A DNA stretch of 64,000 nucleotides from NCBI RefSeq assembly GCF_024494695.1, contig NZ_JANHDP010000004.1:372001-436000 (forward strand). Reading direction: 5' to 3'. Origin of the DNA: Natronoarchaeum rubrum (GTDB lineage Archaea; Halobacteriota; Halobacteria; Halobacteriales; Natronoarchaeaceae). The notes under the pieces were generated by a model. That model did not search any database. It saw only the letters and a list, made by a program, of their open reading frames with translations, and was not told the DNA's origin. Position numbers and translations under genes: made by a program. Of this stretch, positions 37,569 to 46,037 are shown in pieces (the first letter of the stretch is position 1; each line of letters begins with the position of its first letter).

Positions 37569-38168
37569 CTACACGCCGAGCCACTCGTCGTCCCCGATCT
37601 GATACCCGTTCGATCGGCAGAACTCCGCAGCCTCCCGGCGTACGGCCCGCGAATCGGGAAACGTTTCTTCGTCGCGGATCTGCCCGACGATCCAGTCGCC
37701 GACGACCCGAACGCCTTCGTCGTCGTCGTCGGCGTCGATCGCCTTGAGCTTCCGGAGCGTCTTCTCGTAGGCTTCGCGTTGTGACTCGCCGAAGTCCATG
37801 TTCGGGTGCGCCTCGTTCGCTTCGATGATCCGCTTCATGGCGGCGGCAATCGTCGGCCGCTGTATCCGCATCTGGACGTCGTCCGGGGCCTCGAACGTCT
37901 CCGCGTCCGTGTCCGGCACCAGTTCCCGGATCGCGTACGTCCCGTCGGACGATTCGACCTCGCGGTCGCCGGCGTGGGCGACGGTCTCGGCCCCCGTCGC
38001 CGGGAACTCCATCGACTCGAGTTCCGCCTCGACGTCGTCGAGTTCCGTCGCCTCGACCGGGGGCTCGGTTTCGTCCTGGCGCTCGAGTTCCTCGGCGATG
38101 GCGCGCTCGCGCTGGCGTCGATCGGCGTCGCGAGCCTGCTTGTCTCGTCCTCTCTTGTCGTCTGCCAT
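37569..38168 (-). CDS. Conserved haloarchaeal protein (DUF5789-like)
   Basis: A 199-residue, highly charged cytosolic protein. The N-terminus MADDKRGRDKQARDADRRQRERAI is basic, then come ESMEFPATGAETVAHAGDREV and ELVPDTDAETFEAPDDVQMRIQRPTIAAAMKRIIEANE, a conserved haloarchaeal pattern. The C-terminal third adds RVVGDWIVGQIRDEETFPDSRAV and ends EWLGV. Function unknown; the start at 38168 is where that N-terminal pattern begins. Confidence 0.8.
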   Translation of the reverse strand: MADDKRGRDKQARDADRRQRERAIAEELERQDETEPPVEATELDDVEAELESMEFPATGAETVAHAGDREVESSDGTYAIRELVPDTDAETFEAPDDVQMRIQRPTIAAAMKRIIEANEAHPNMDFGESQREAYEKTLRKLKAIDADDDDEGVRVVGDWIVGQIRDEETFPDSRAVRREAAEFCRSNGYQIGDDEWLGV

Positions 38169-38325
38169 GCGGGTACATCGGATCGGCGTCGTGGTGAATG
38201 TATTAGCCAGATGCCTCACATTCGATGAACCGTGGCATCCGCTTCGCGTTCTCTCCTCCAAAAAGAGGGCGACGGGGCGTCTGTGGCGGGTCGTCCGCCG
38301 CGGGCGGCAGGCGCCCGGTTTCGCG

Positions 38326-38850
38326 TCAGTGCAGCGTTCCTTCCCGAACGCGGTCGTCGTAGGCAAACAGCGCGTAGCCGATCTCGACGGCGCTGTAGCC
38401 GGTTTCCGCGGCGATCTCGCGGATCGGCTCGATCATCGCCACGTAGTCGGCGGCGTCGAAGCTCTCCTTGCGCCCCTCCAGGTAGCCCTTCCGCTCCAGG
38501 GACGCCCAGACGCGCGTGTCGACGACGGCGTGGCGATCGCCGTCGAGCGCGGCCAGCACGCACGACGCCGTCGGTGCCTTGAACCCGCGCAGCCCGGTCA
38601 GTAGCTGGATCTTCGAGAAGTCGCCCTCCACTTCGAGCGCATTTCGCGTCACCTCCCGGCAGCGATCCGCGGGGTTGTTTTCGACGTGATACGCGCTCCG
38701 CGTCGAGGATTCGTAGGCGATTTCGTAGAGCTGGTCGCGCGTGAGGTGGCCCTGCGAGCGGTACTGCTCGCCGAACTCCTCGAGCCGCTCGGGCAGGACG
38801 CCCTGGGTCTCCGCGTAGTACTCCAGGTTGTCGGCGACGAACTGCTCCAT
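38326..38850 (-). CDS. Helix-hairpin-helix-like DNA-binding protein, unknown function
   Basis: A 174-residue all-helical protein. The central part, LLTGLRGFKAPTASCVLAALDGDRHAVVDTRVWASL, resembles an HhH-GPD glycosylase core: hairpin loop, then VVDTRV with an Asp where HhH-GPD enzymes carry the catalytic Asp. There is no FeS-cluster tail. A base-excision role is possible, but the N-terminal half is unlike known glycosylases. It ends 157 bases from the DUF5789-like gene start. Confidence 0.7.
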   Translation of the reverse strand: MEQFVADNLEYYAETQGVLPERLEEFGEQYRSQGHLTRDQLYEIAYESSTRSAYHVENNPADRCREVTRNALEVEGDFSKIQLLTGLRGFKAPTASCVLAALDGDRHAVVDTRVWASLERKGYLEGRKESFDAADYVAMIEPIREIAAETGYSAVEIGYALFAYDDRVREGTLH

Positions 38851-38952
38851 GCTCGGGACGTTTCAGGCTAGCATCCAAAATTCGACCGGTTCGTTCCTGA
38901 TCCGTCGACAGAGCGGCGCCGTCCCGGCGCCCGAGCGGTGCTCTCGGCCCGT

Positions 38953-40014
38953 TCAAAGATCCTTGCGCCACTCTAGACCCCGCGCGTCCTCGGGCGGCGC
39001 GAGCGGACTCGTCGGCAGCTCAGATCCCACGTCCGGATCGTTGTACGCCCGCGGCGCGACGTCGTTGGGCGTGTCGGGGTAGAACAGCGACGCCAGCAGT
39101 TGGATGTGCTGGCGCCCGACGTCGAGCTCGAACTGGCCGCCGCCGTACATCGTCATCCCGCGCTTCTGGGCGTGCTCGATCGTCTCGAACAGCGATTCGA
39201 CCGAGCCGAAGCGCGAGGGTTTGATGTTGAGCCACTCCGGTTCCCACGGAAGATTTTCGACGTCAGCCAATCCGTGGATCGGCGCGTCCCAGCTCACCCG
39301 ATCGCCGGCCTCCTCGACGATCGGGCGCGTTTCGTCGGTGAGCGCCGGGTCCTCGATGACGGCCTCGGGGAACGCCTCGATCAGGCGGTCGTACAGTTCC
39401 GGATCGGGCTCCTGATCGACCTCGGTCCCCTCGTAGTGGCCCTTCAGGTCGAGGATGCGGACGGCGCCGCGCTCGGCGAGGTCCTCGACGATCGACTCGG
39501 TCCAGTCCGAGGTGGGATCGAGCTTGAACTGCAGGTTCGGATCCACGTCGCGCAGCGCGTCGATCCGGTCGAGCGTCGGCGGATCGCCCAGCCGCGTGCT
39601 CGCGACGAAGCTGACGGGATCGTACGTGCGGTCGAGCACCTCGGCGAGCGATCGGTCGGCCTGCTTCAGCGCCAGGTCCAGCGCGGCCGATTCGACGCCC
39701 CAGCGCCGGTAGTTCCGGAACTCCGTGCGGTCGGGGGCGCCCGCGGGAAACAGGTCCAGGTCGCCGACCAACTCGGAGAACTCGTCGAACGAGTACGTTC
39801 CGGTTAGGTCGAACTCGGGGTCGTCCTCGGCGAGCGCGTCGTGATGTTCGGCTTCGTAGGTGACGTCTTCACCCCGCCCGACGGCGCCGTCGCCGCGCAG
39901 CTCGAAGACGGTCGTCATCCGGGCGAACCCGCTGGAGGTATCTCGCTCGCGGAACGACAGGTCGTAGCCGTCGACGACCAGTTCGAGGTCGGCGACGGCG
40001 TCGTACAGCGCCAT
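38953..40014 (-). CDS. Enolase-superfamily (mandelate racemase / muconate lactonizing-like) enzyme
   Basis: A 353-residue enzyme. The capping domain ends near residue 115, followed by a barrel with LQFKLDP (Lys), RILDLKGHYEG (Asp), AVIEDPALT (Glu), VSWDAPIHG (Asp) and WLNIKPSRFGSV (Lys), which supply metal ligands and acid-base residues. This fits acid-sugar dehydratases, muconate cycloisomerases or o-succinylbenzoate synthase, but the substrate cannot be read. ATG at 40014. It is divergent from the dhaKLM operon, with 145 bases between starts. Confidence 0.85.
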   Translation of the reverse strand: MALYDAVADLELVVDGYDLSFRERDTSSGFARMTTVFELRGDGAVGRGEDVTYEAEHHDALAEDDPEFDLTGTYSFDEFSELVGDLDLFPAGAPDRTEFRNYRRWGVESAALDLALKQADRSLAEVLDRTYDPVSFVASTRLGDPPTLDRIDALRDVDPNLQFKLDPTSDWTESIVEDLAERGAVRILDLKGHYEGTEVDQEPDPELYDRLIEAFPEAVIEDPALTDETRPIVEEAGDRVSWDAPIHGLADVENLPWEPEWLNIKPSRFGSVESLFETIEHAQKRGMTMYGGGQFELDVGRQHIQLLASLFYPDTPNDVAPRAYNDPDVGSELPTSPLAPPEDARGLEWRKDL

Positions 40015-40124
40015 AGCGGATCGACGGGCGCCGCGGATATAGTGGCTGTGTCGACCGATCCGTTTGCCGCTGCCGGAGCTGCCGTCCGGACGCCGACAGC
40101 CGGAGAGGCGGACCGCTAGTGTGA

Positions 40125-40134
40125 GGTATATGTT
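40125..40134 (+). promoter_or_regulatory. TATA box of dhaK
   Basis: GGTATATGTT is centred about 30 bases before the ATG at 40160. This fits a leaderless transcript and argues for the start at 40160 rather than the in-frame ATG at 40130, which overlaps the box. Confidence 0.6.
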
Positions 40135-40159
40135 GAACGATGACGAAGAACAACGCGGC

Positions 40160-41161
40160 ATGAAGAAACTCATCAACGAGCCGGAGGACGTGGTCGACGA
40201 GATGCTCGACGGAATGGTCGCGGCGCACCCGGACCGACTCCGCCGTCTCGACGGGCAAGAGGTGCTCGTACGCGCGGACGCGCCGGTCGACGGGAAGGTC
40301 GGGATCGTCTCTGGCGGGGGGAGCGGGCACGAGCCGACCCACGCGGGCTACCTCGGCGAGGGGATGCTCGACGGTGCGGCGGCGGGCGAGGTGTTCACGT
40401 CGCCGACGGGCGACCAGCTCGACGAGATGATCGAGGCCTGCGACGGCGGCGAGGGCGTGCTCTGCGTCGTCAAGAACTACGAGGGCGACGTGATGAACTT
40501 CGACACGGCCGCCGAGATGGCCGACATCGAGGGCGTCGACGTCGAGCAAGTGGTGGTGAACGACGACGTGGCGGTCGAGGACTCGCTGTACACCTCGGGC
40601 CGGCGCGGCGTCGCGGGGACGATCCTCGTCCACAAGGCCGCCGGCGCGAAGGCAGCGCAGGGCGCCGACCTCGGGACGGTCGCCGACACGGCCGAGAAAG
40701 TGATCGACAACGTCGGCACGATGGGGATGGCGCTGACATCCTGCGTAACCCCCGAAAAGGGCGAGCCGACGTTCGATCTGGGCGACGACGAGATCGAACT
40801 CGGCATCGGCATCCACGGCGAGCCCGGCACCGAGCGCACCGAGACGATGAGCGCCGACGAAGTGACCGAGCACCTCACCGAGCAGGTGCTCGACGACCTC
40901 GAACTGGACGACGGGCAGGAGGTCGTCACGATGGTCAACGGGATGGGCGGGACGCCGCTGATGGAGCTGTTCGTCGTCAATCGCCGCCTTCAGGAGCTGA
41001 TGGACGACGAGGGCCTGAACGTCTGGGACGCCTGGGTCGGCGACTACATGACCTCGCTGGACATGGAGGGCTGCTCGATCACGGTCTGTGCGGTCGACGA
41101 GGAGCTCAAGGAACTGCTCGCCGCGCCGGCCGACACGCCGGCGCTGACCGTCCAAGAGTGA
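40160..41161 (+). CDS. dhaK: Dihydroxyacetone kinase subunit DhaK
   Basis: A 333-residue substrate-binding subunit. SGGGSGHEPTHAGYLGEGMLDGAAAGEVFTSP opens the fold. LGIGIHGEPGTER holds the His that binds dihydroxyacetone covalently. The start is the ATG before KKLINEPEDVVDEMLDGM. With DhaL and DhaM it forms the PTS-linked dihydroxyacetone kinase, which haloarchaea use in glycerol and dihydroxyacetone uptake. Confidence 0.95.
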   Translation: MKKLINEPEDVVDEMLDGMVAAHPDRLRRLDGQEVLVRADAPVDGKVGIVSGGGSGHEPTHAGYLGEGMLDGAAAGEVFTSPTGDQLDEMIEACDGGEGVLCVVKNYEGDVMNFDTAAEMADIEGVDVEQVVVNDDVAVEDSLYTSGRRGVAGTILVHKAAGAKAAQGADLGTVADTAEKVIDNVGTMGMALTSCVTPEKGEPTFDLGDDEIELGIGIHGEPGTERTETMSADEVTEHLTEQVLDDLELDDGQEVVTMVNGMGGTPLMELFVVNRRLQELMDDEGLNVWDAWVGDYMTSLDMEGCSITVCAVDEELKELLAAPADTPALTVQE

Positions 41162-41200
41162 CGCCGGGATCGCGACCGGCGACTTACCGGAGCACAAATG

Positions 41201-41206
41201 CTTTAG
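41201..41206 (+). promoter_or_regulatory. Weak TATA box of dhaL
   Basis: CTTTAG is centred about 28 bases before the ATG at 41231. The 69-base gap between dhaK and dhaL is unlike the overlaps elsewhere in the operon, so dhaL may also have its own leaderless start. Confidence 0.35.
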
Positions 41207-41230
41207 CGACACGCGGTCGGGTATCCAACT

Positions 41231-41986
41231 ATGGCAGACGATGACACGCAACGCGAGGCGGTCCGGGCGGCCGCCGAGAACGTCGCCGATCGCCTCGAGG
41301 AGGAGAAGGAGTACCTGACCGACCTCGACTCGGCGATCGGCGACGCCGACCACGGGGCCAACATGAGCCGCGGCTTCCGGGCCGCGGCCGAGACCGTGGC
41401 CGACGCCGACGACGCCGAGCCGGCCGACCTGGTCAAGCGGGTCGGCACGACGCTGATCTCGGAGGTCGGCGGCGCGTCGGGGCCGCTGTACGGCGGGTCG
41501 ATCATGAGCGCCAGCCAGGCGTTCGCCGATGATGGGATCACCGCCGAGACGAGCGTCGACTTCGCCGAGGCGTATCTCGACAAGGTCGAAGACCGCGGCG
41601 ACGCCCGGATCGGCGCGAAGACGATGGTCGACGCGCTGACGCCCGCGGTTCACACGTACAAGAAGTCGATCGAGCAGGACGACCTCTCGCCCCTGACCGC
41701 GCTCGCGAAGGCGGTCGACGCCGCCGAGCGCGGCGTCGATTTTACCGTGCCGATCCGCGCCGAGAAGGGCCGGGCGTCGTACCTTGGCTGGCGGTCGGTC
41801 GGCCACCAGGACCCCGGCGCGACGTCGACGCTGTACATCATGGAGGAACTGCTCGCGACCGCCAAAGAGTACGTGGAGGGCGAGATCGAGCGCGACGCGA
41901 CCGCGGTCGAGGAACCCGACGAGGATCCCGCCGACGTGGCGGACGACGGTGCCGATTCCGACGCCGACGGCGAGGGGGACACCTGA
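41231..41986 (+). CDS. dhaL: Dihydroxyacetone kinase subunit DhaL (ADP-binding)
   Basis: A 251-residue subunit. The nucleotide site is DSAIGDADHGANMSRG (Asp ligands for the Mg-ADP that stays bound), followed by GASGPLYGGSIMSASQAF and GAKTMVDALTPAV. An acidic tail of about 30 residues ends EDPADVADDGADSDADGEGD, longer than in bacterial DhaL. DhaM rephosphorylates its ADP. The stop overlaps the dhaM ATG (TGATG). Confidence 0.95.
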   Translation: MADDDTQREAVRAAAENVADRLEEEKEYLTDLDSAIGDADHGANMSRGFRAAAETVADADDAEPADLVKRVGTTLISEVGGASGPLYGGSIMSASQAFADDGITAETSVDFAEAYLDKVEDRGDARIGAKTMVDALTPAVHTYKKSIEQDDLSPLTALAKAVDAAERGVDFTVPIRAEKGRASYLGWRSVGHQDPGATSTLYIMEELLATAKEYVEGEIERDATAVEEPDEDPADVADDGADSDADGEGDT

Positions 41987-42366
41987 TGATCGGCCTCGTG
42001 ATCGTCTCCCACAGCGCGACCGCGGCCGAGGGAATCTGCGAGGTCGCCGCGGAGATGGGCGGCGACGCCCCGATCGAACCGGCGGGCGGCGACGACGGCG
42101 AGATCGGTACGAGCGCTCCGACGATCGAGGACGCCATCGAGGCGGCCGACGACGGCGACGGCGTCGTCGTGCTGGTCGATCTCGGGAGCGCCGTAATGAA
42201 CGCCGACCTCGCGCTCGAGATGACCGACGTCGACGCCGAACTCGCCGACGCGCCGATCCTGGAGGGCGCGGTCAACGCCGCCGTCGAGGCGACGAGTCCC
42301 AAGGCGACGCTCGACTCGGTCGTCGAACGCGCCGAGGAGGCCCGCGACTACCGGAAGCTCTCCTGA
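41986..42366 (+). CDS. dhaM: Dihydroxyacetone kinase phosphotransfer subunit DhaM (EIIA domain only)
   Basis: A 126-residue PTS-EIIA mannose-type domain. The phosphorylated His is His9 in IVSHSATAAEGI, followed by VVVLVDLGSAVMNADLALE. It has no HPr or EI part, so phosphate must come from separate PTS proteins not present in this window. The start overlaps the dhaL stop. It passes phosphate to ADP bound on DhaL. Confidence 0.94.
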   Translation: MIGLVIVSHSATAAEGICEVAAEMGGDAPIEPAGGDDGEIGTSAPTIEDAIEAADDGDGVVVLVDLGSAVMNADLALEMTDVDAELADAPILEGAVNAAVEATSPKATLDSVVERAEEARDYRKLS

Positions 42367-42438
42367 CGCGGCGTCTCCGCCTTCCGGACGTGTTTTCTGC
42401 GGGGCTCTCGACCGCGGCGTCCGCGCCGCCGAACCCCG

Positions 42439-42476
42439 TTTTTATGCTAACTGACCGAATATGTTCCCGCGAACAT
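42439..42476 (+). promoter_or_regulatory. coxA promoter with inverted-repeat operator
   Basis: A TATA-like GTTTTTATG (42439-42447) is followed, about 18 bases later, by the perfect inverted repeat ATGTTC-CCGC-GAACAT (42461-42476), placed at the expected transcription start. A regulator bound there would block the start. The candidate regulator is not known. Confidence 0.5.
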
Positions 42477-42506
42477 CCTTTCGGCGCTCGGACGAACGCC
42501 TCCGCA

Positions 42507-44378
42507 ATGGCTTCGACGACGCAGCTGGCGCTGAGCGCGACGATGGCTGCCTTTCTCCTCGCCGTCGCGCTCTGGCTCCGGCGCATCGGAGGCTGGCGGA
42601 CGTACGGACCGACGACAACCGGCGGCGCGGCCGGTAGCTACGGCGATTCGAGCGGCGAAACGGCCGGCGAGACGGCGAAACCGGGCGGGCTGGCGCGCTG
42701 GCTGACGACGGTCGATCACAAGGACATCGGGCTGCTGTACGGCACCTTCGCCGTGCTGGCGTTCGCGTGGGGCGGCATCGCCGTCGTGATCATGCGCCTG
42801 GAGCTGGTCACCCAGACCTCGACGCTGATCGGCGCCTCGACGTACAACGTCCTGCTGACGACTCACGGCATCACGATGTTATTCTTGTTCGGGACGCCGA
42901 TCCTGGCGGCGTTCGCGAACTACCTCGTCCCGCTTTTGATCGACGCGGACGACATGGCGTTCCCGCGGATCAACGCCATCGCGTTCTGGCTGCTGCCTCC
43001 GGCGGCGCTGCTGATCTGGGGCGGCGTGCTGCTCGGGCCGTTCGTCGAGGGGATCGCGGGCGCCCAGACGTCGTGGACGATGTACCCGCCGATGTCGATC
43101 GAGAGCTCGATCCAGGGGACGCCCGGCGGGACGCCGAACCCCGGCGCCGACCTGATGATGCTGGGGCTGCACCTCTCGGGGCTCTCGGCGACGATGGGCG
43201 CGATCAACTTCGTCGCGACCATCTTCACCGAGCGCGGCGAGGACGTGGGCTGGCACAACCTCGATATCTTCTCGTGGACCGTGCTCGTCCAGTCGGGGAT
43301 CATCCTCTTTGCGTTCCCGCTGCTGGGGAGCGCGATCCTGATGCTGCTGGCCGACCGGAACCTCGGGACGGTGTTCTTCCAGATGGAGGGCGGTGGGCCG
43401 ATCCTCTGGCAACACCTGTTCTGGTTCTTCGGCCACCCCGAGGTGTACGTGCTCGTGTTGCCGCCGATGGGGATCGTCAGCTACGTGCTGCCGAAGTTCA
43501 CGGGGAGAAAGCTGTTCGGCTTCAAGTACGTCGTCTACTCGACGCTCGCGATCGGGGTGCTCTCGTTCGGCGTCTGGGCGCACCACATGTTCGCCTCGGG
43601 GATGGACCCCCGGCTGGAGTCGGCGTTCATGGCCGTCTCGCTGGCGATCGCGCTGCCCAGCGCCGTGAAAGTGTTCAACTGGATCACGACGCTGGTCAAC
43701 GGCCGGATTCGGACGACCGCGCCGCTCCTGTTCTGCGTTGGCTTCGTGTTCAACTTCATCATCGGCGGCGTCACCGGCGTGTTCGAGGCCGCAATCCCCG
43801 TCGATCAGGTGCTCCACGAGACGTACCACGTGGTCGGCCACTTCCACTACGTCATCATGGGCGCGATCGCGTTCGCGATCTTCGCGGCGATCTACTACTG
43901 GTTCCCGCTCGTCACGGGCCGGATGTACCAGCGCCGCCTCGCCAAGTGGCACTTCTGGATCACGATGGTCGGCACCAACGTCACGTTCTTCCCGATGGTC
44001 CTGCTTGGCTACGGCGGGATGCCCCGGCGCTACGCGACCTACGACTTGCCGGTCGGACCGGCGGGTCACTTCGCCGACCTTCACGCTGCGGCGACCGTCG
44101 GGGTCCTGATTCTGACGGCGGGTCAGCTCGTCTTCCTCTGGAACTTCGTGACCTCGTGGCTCGAAGGCCCGCGCGTCGACGACGACCCGTGGGACCTCGA
44201 CGACGAGCCGACCGTCGCCCGCGAGTACCGCTGGTTCCGAGAGCGGCGCGAGACGGCGTCGGACGGCGGATCGGAGACGGCGTCGGACGGCGGATCGGCA
44301 TCGGCGCCAGTGACGGCCGGCGAGGACGCCGACCCTGCCGCTGGCGCGGACGAGAAGCGGGTGCCCGAGGACGACTGA
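42507..44378 (+). CDS. Haem-copper oxidase subunit I (cytochrome c oxidase type A)
   Basis: A 623-residue subunit I with about 12 helices. Landmarks: TTHGITMLFLFGTPILAAFANY (haem His), FFGHPEVYVLVLPPMGIVSYV (His and Glu of CuB and the proton path), VWAHHMFASGMDP (CuB His pair) and VVGHFHYVIMGA (haem a and a3 His). An ATG at 42444 is a possible earlier start. It reduces O2 and pumps protons at the membrane. No subunit II or III genes are nearby, which is unusual. The C-terminal tail is low complexity, with a perfect 24-bp repeat. Confidence 0.9.
   Translation: MASTTQLALSATMAAFLLAVALWLRRIGGWRTYGPTTTGGAAGSYGDSSGETAGETAKPGGLARWLTTVDHKDIGLLYGTFAVLAFAWGGIAVVIMRLELVTQTSTLIGASTYNVLLTTHGITMLFLFGTPILAAFANYLVPLLIDADDMAFPRINAIAFWLLPPAALLIWGGVLLGPFVEGIAGAQTSWTMYPPMSIESSIQGTPGGTPNPGADLMMLGLHLSGLSATMGAINFVATIFTERGEDVGWHNLDIFSWTVLVQSGIILFAFPLLGSAILMLLADRNLGTVFFQMEGGGPILWQHLFWFFGHPEVYVLVLPPMGIVSYVLPKFTGRKLFGFKYVVYSTLAIGVLSFGVWAHHMFASGMDPRLESAFMAVSLAIALPSAVKVFNWITTLVNGRIRTTAPLLFCVGFVFNFIIGGVTGVFEAAIPVDQVLHETYHVVGHFHYVIMGAIAFAIFAAIYYWFPLVTGRMYQRRLAKWHFWITMVGTNVTFFPMVLLGYGGMPRRYATYDLPVGPAGHFADLHAAATVGVLILTAGQLVFLWNFVTSWLEGPRVDDDPWDLDDEPTVAREYRWFRERRETASDGGSETASDGGSASAPVTAGEDADPAAGADEKRVPEDD
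44250..44297 (+). repeat. Perfect 24-bp tandem repeat in the oxidase C-terminus
   Basis: Two identical 24-base units (44250-44273 and 44274-44297) encode ETASDGGS twice in the cytosolic tail of the oxidase subunit. It is a recent in-frame duplication. Confidence 0.93.
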
Positions 44379-44461
44379 CACCGGTAACGGGTTCTGCAGC
44401 GTTCCACAGCGCCGGGACGACTGATCTGGATGCCGCCCTAGTCCTGTGATTTGTTATCAAT

Positions 44462-44470
44462 CCTATATTT
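44462..44470 (+). promoter_or_regulatory. TATA box upstream of the DUF4129 gene
   Basis: CCTATATTT in a local AT-rich patch, about 40 bases before the GTG at 44507. It would leave a short leader of roughly 15 bases. It probably serves the four-gene DUF4129-DUF58 operon. Confidence 0.45.
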
Positions 44471-44506
44471 CGCAAGCAATACAAGGCGACGGTTTGATCA
44501 ACGATC

Positions 44507-45445
44507 GTGAATCGGAGTTCCGCTCGGACGATCGCCCTCGCGCTCCTCTGTCTGGTCGCGCTCGTCGTCGCGGCGGCGACGCTGACGAGCATGCAGGCCG
44601 GGGGAGGCGGTGACGGCGGGCTCTCGGGCGGCGGCAGCGGCGCCGACCCGTCCGGACTTCCGGCCGTCGAGACGAACCAGAGCGGCGGAGGCGGCGGCAG
44701 CTTCTCGACACTCTGTGTCGAACCGATCCTGTCGCCCGGCGTCGGCGCCGTGATCGGTGCCGCCGCGCTCGGCGCAGCTTACCTCACGAGTCGGCGCTAC
44801 GGCCTCGGCATCACGCTCATCCTCGCGGCCGCGTTGTTGCCGCTGCTGATCCTGTTCGCGCTGATGCTGACCGGCGGCTGCGCCGGCAGCAGCCCCGGAG
44901 TCCCGGCGGGCGGGGAGCTCAACTCGACGTCGGGCGGCTCCGGCGGCCTGTTGGGCGGCGGCGGCGGTGACGGCGACGTCCCCGCGACAGCGGTCCCCTC
45001 GCTCGCGCTGCTGTCCGTCCTGTTGCTCGCGATCGGCGGGGCGGTCGCGGCGCTGTTCTACGCCGATACGGGCGAACGGGAGTCGAGGCGGGACCCCGAC
45101 GAGGCCCCCGAGGACGACGAGGAGCGCCGCTCCGAACTCGGGCGCGCCGCGGGACGAGCCGCCGACCGAATCGAGGACGCGGACGACCTCGAGAACGAGG
45201 TGTACCGGGCCTGGCGCGAGATGGCGGACGCGCTGCCGATCGAGCGACCGGCGTCGAGCACGCCCGGCGAGTTCGCGGCGGCCGCCCGCGGCGTCGGCGT
45301 CGACGCCGACGACGTCGACGAGCTCACCGAACTGTTCGAGGCCGTGCGGTACGGCGGTCGCGAGGCGACGGGCGAGCGCGAGGAGCGCGCGGTGGCGGCG
45401 CTCCGTCGAATCGAATCGTCGCACGGGGGTGACGACGATGGATAA
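44507..45445 (+). CDS. DUF4129 membrane protein
   Basis: A 312-residue protein starting with GTG. N-terminal helix (about 7-30), Gly/Ser-rich loop with VETNQSGG, then helices near 75-130 and 165-185, and a C-terminal cytosolic DUF4129 domain (EVYRAWREMADALPIERPASSTPGEFAAAARGVG). DUF4129 proteins occur beside MoxR and DUF58 in many haloarchaea. They are thought to act in surface or membrane assembly, but no reaction is known. It starts an operon in which every junction overlaps. Confidence 0.88.
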   Translation: MNRSSARTIALALLCLVALVVAAATLTSMQAGGGGDGGLSGGGSGADPSGLPAVETNQSGGGGGSFSTLCVEPILSPGVGAVIGAAALGAAYLTSRRYGLGITLILAAALLPLLILFALMLTGGCAGSSPGVPAGGELNSTSGGSGGLLGGGGGDGDVPATAVPSLALLSVLLLAIGGAVAALFYADTGERESRRDPDEAPEDDEERRSELGRAAGRAADRIEDADDLENEVYRAWREMADALPIERPASSTPGEFAAAARGVGVDADDVDELTELFEAVRYGGREATGEREERAVAALRRIESSHGGDDDG

Positions 45446-46037
45446 GTTCGCCGCGGTCGGCGCGGCGCTCGTCGCAGTCGCGCTCGGGATCGTGTTCGCA
45501 CCGGGGCTGGCGCCGTTCGCGCTCGACGCGTGGGCCGTCGCGCTCGTCGGCGTGATCGCGCTCCTCCAGGGAGTCAACCGGGCGCGAGAGCGGCGCCGGA
45601 CGCCGATCGACGCCGAGGAACTGCCGGCGCTCGAACGGGCACAGGAGCTTCCGCGTCCCGGGGAGGAGTTCGACGCCGCCGTCGAGGGCGGCGATCTCGA
45701 CGAGACCCGGTCGTACTCGGCGAGAAAGAGAGCGAACGACCGACTCACGGCCGCTGCGGTCGACGCGCTGGTGCGCAACCGCGATTTCGACGAGGCGGCC
45801 GCGCGCGAGGCGCTGGCCGAGGGGACGTGGACCGACGACCCGTGGGCCGCCGCGCAGTTCCACGGCGAGTTCCCCGACTGGACGCCGCTGCGCGTCCGCC
45901 TGCGCGGCTGGACGACGCGGCGCCGGAACGCCCGGCGGGCGTCGCGAGCGGCGGACGAGATCGCGCGGATCGCCGGGATCGGCGACGAGACGCCTCCCGA
46001 CGAGGCCGACACGGCCGCCACGGAGGGGTCGGCGTGA
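45438..46037 (+). CDS. Small membrane protein of the DUF58/MoxR cluster (DUF7269-like)
   Basis: A 199-residue protein with two N-terminal helices (AAVGAALVAVALGIVFAPG and ALDAWAVALVGVIALLQ) and a long, Arg/Glu-rich cytosolic part that repeats DxxAAREALxEGTW-like motifs. Its start overlaps the DUF4129 stop (45438-45445). The order DUF4129, this protein, DUF58, DUF7519-like is conserved in haloarchaea. Function unknown. Confidence 0.82.
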   Translation: MDKFAAVGAALVAVALGIVFAPGLAPFALDAWAVALVGVIALLQGVNRARERRRTPIDAEELPALERAQELPRPGEEFDAAVEGGDLDETRSYSARKRANDRLTAAAVDALVRNRDFDEAAAREALAEGTWTDDPWAAAQFHGEFPDWTPLRVRLRGWTTRRRNARRASRAADEIARIAGIGDETPPDEADTAATEGSA

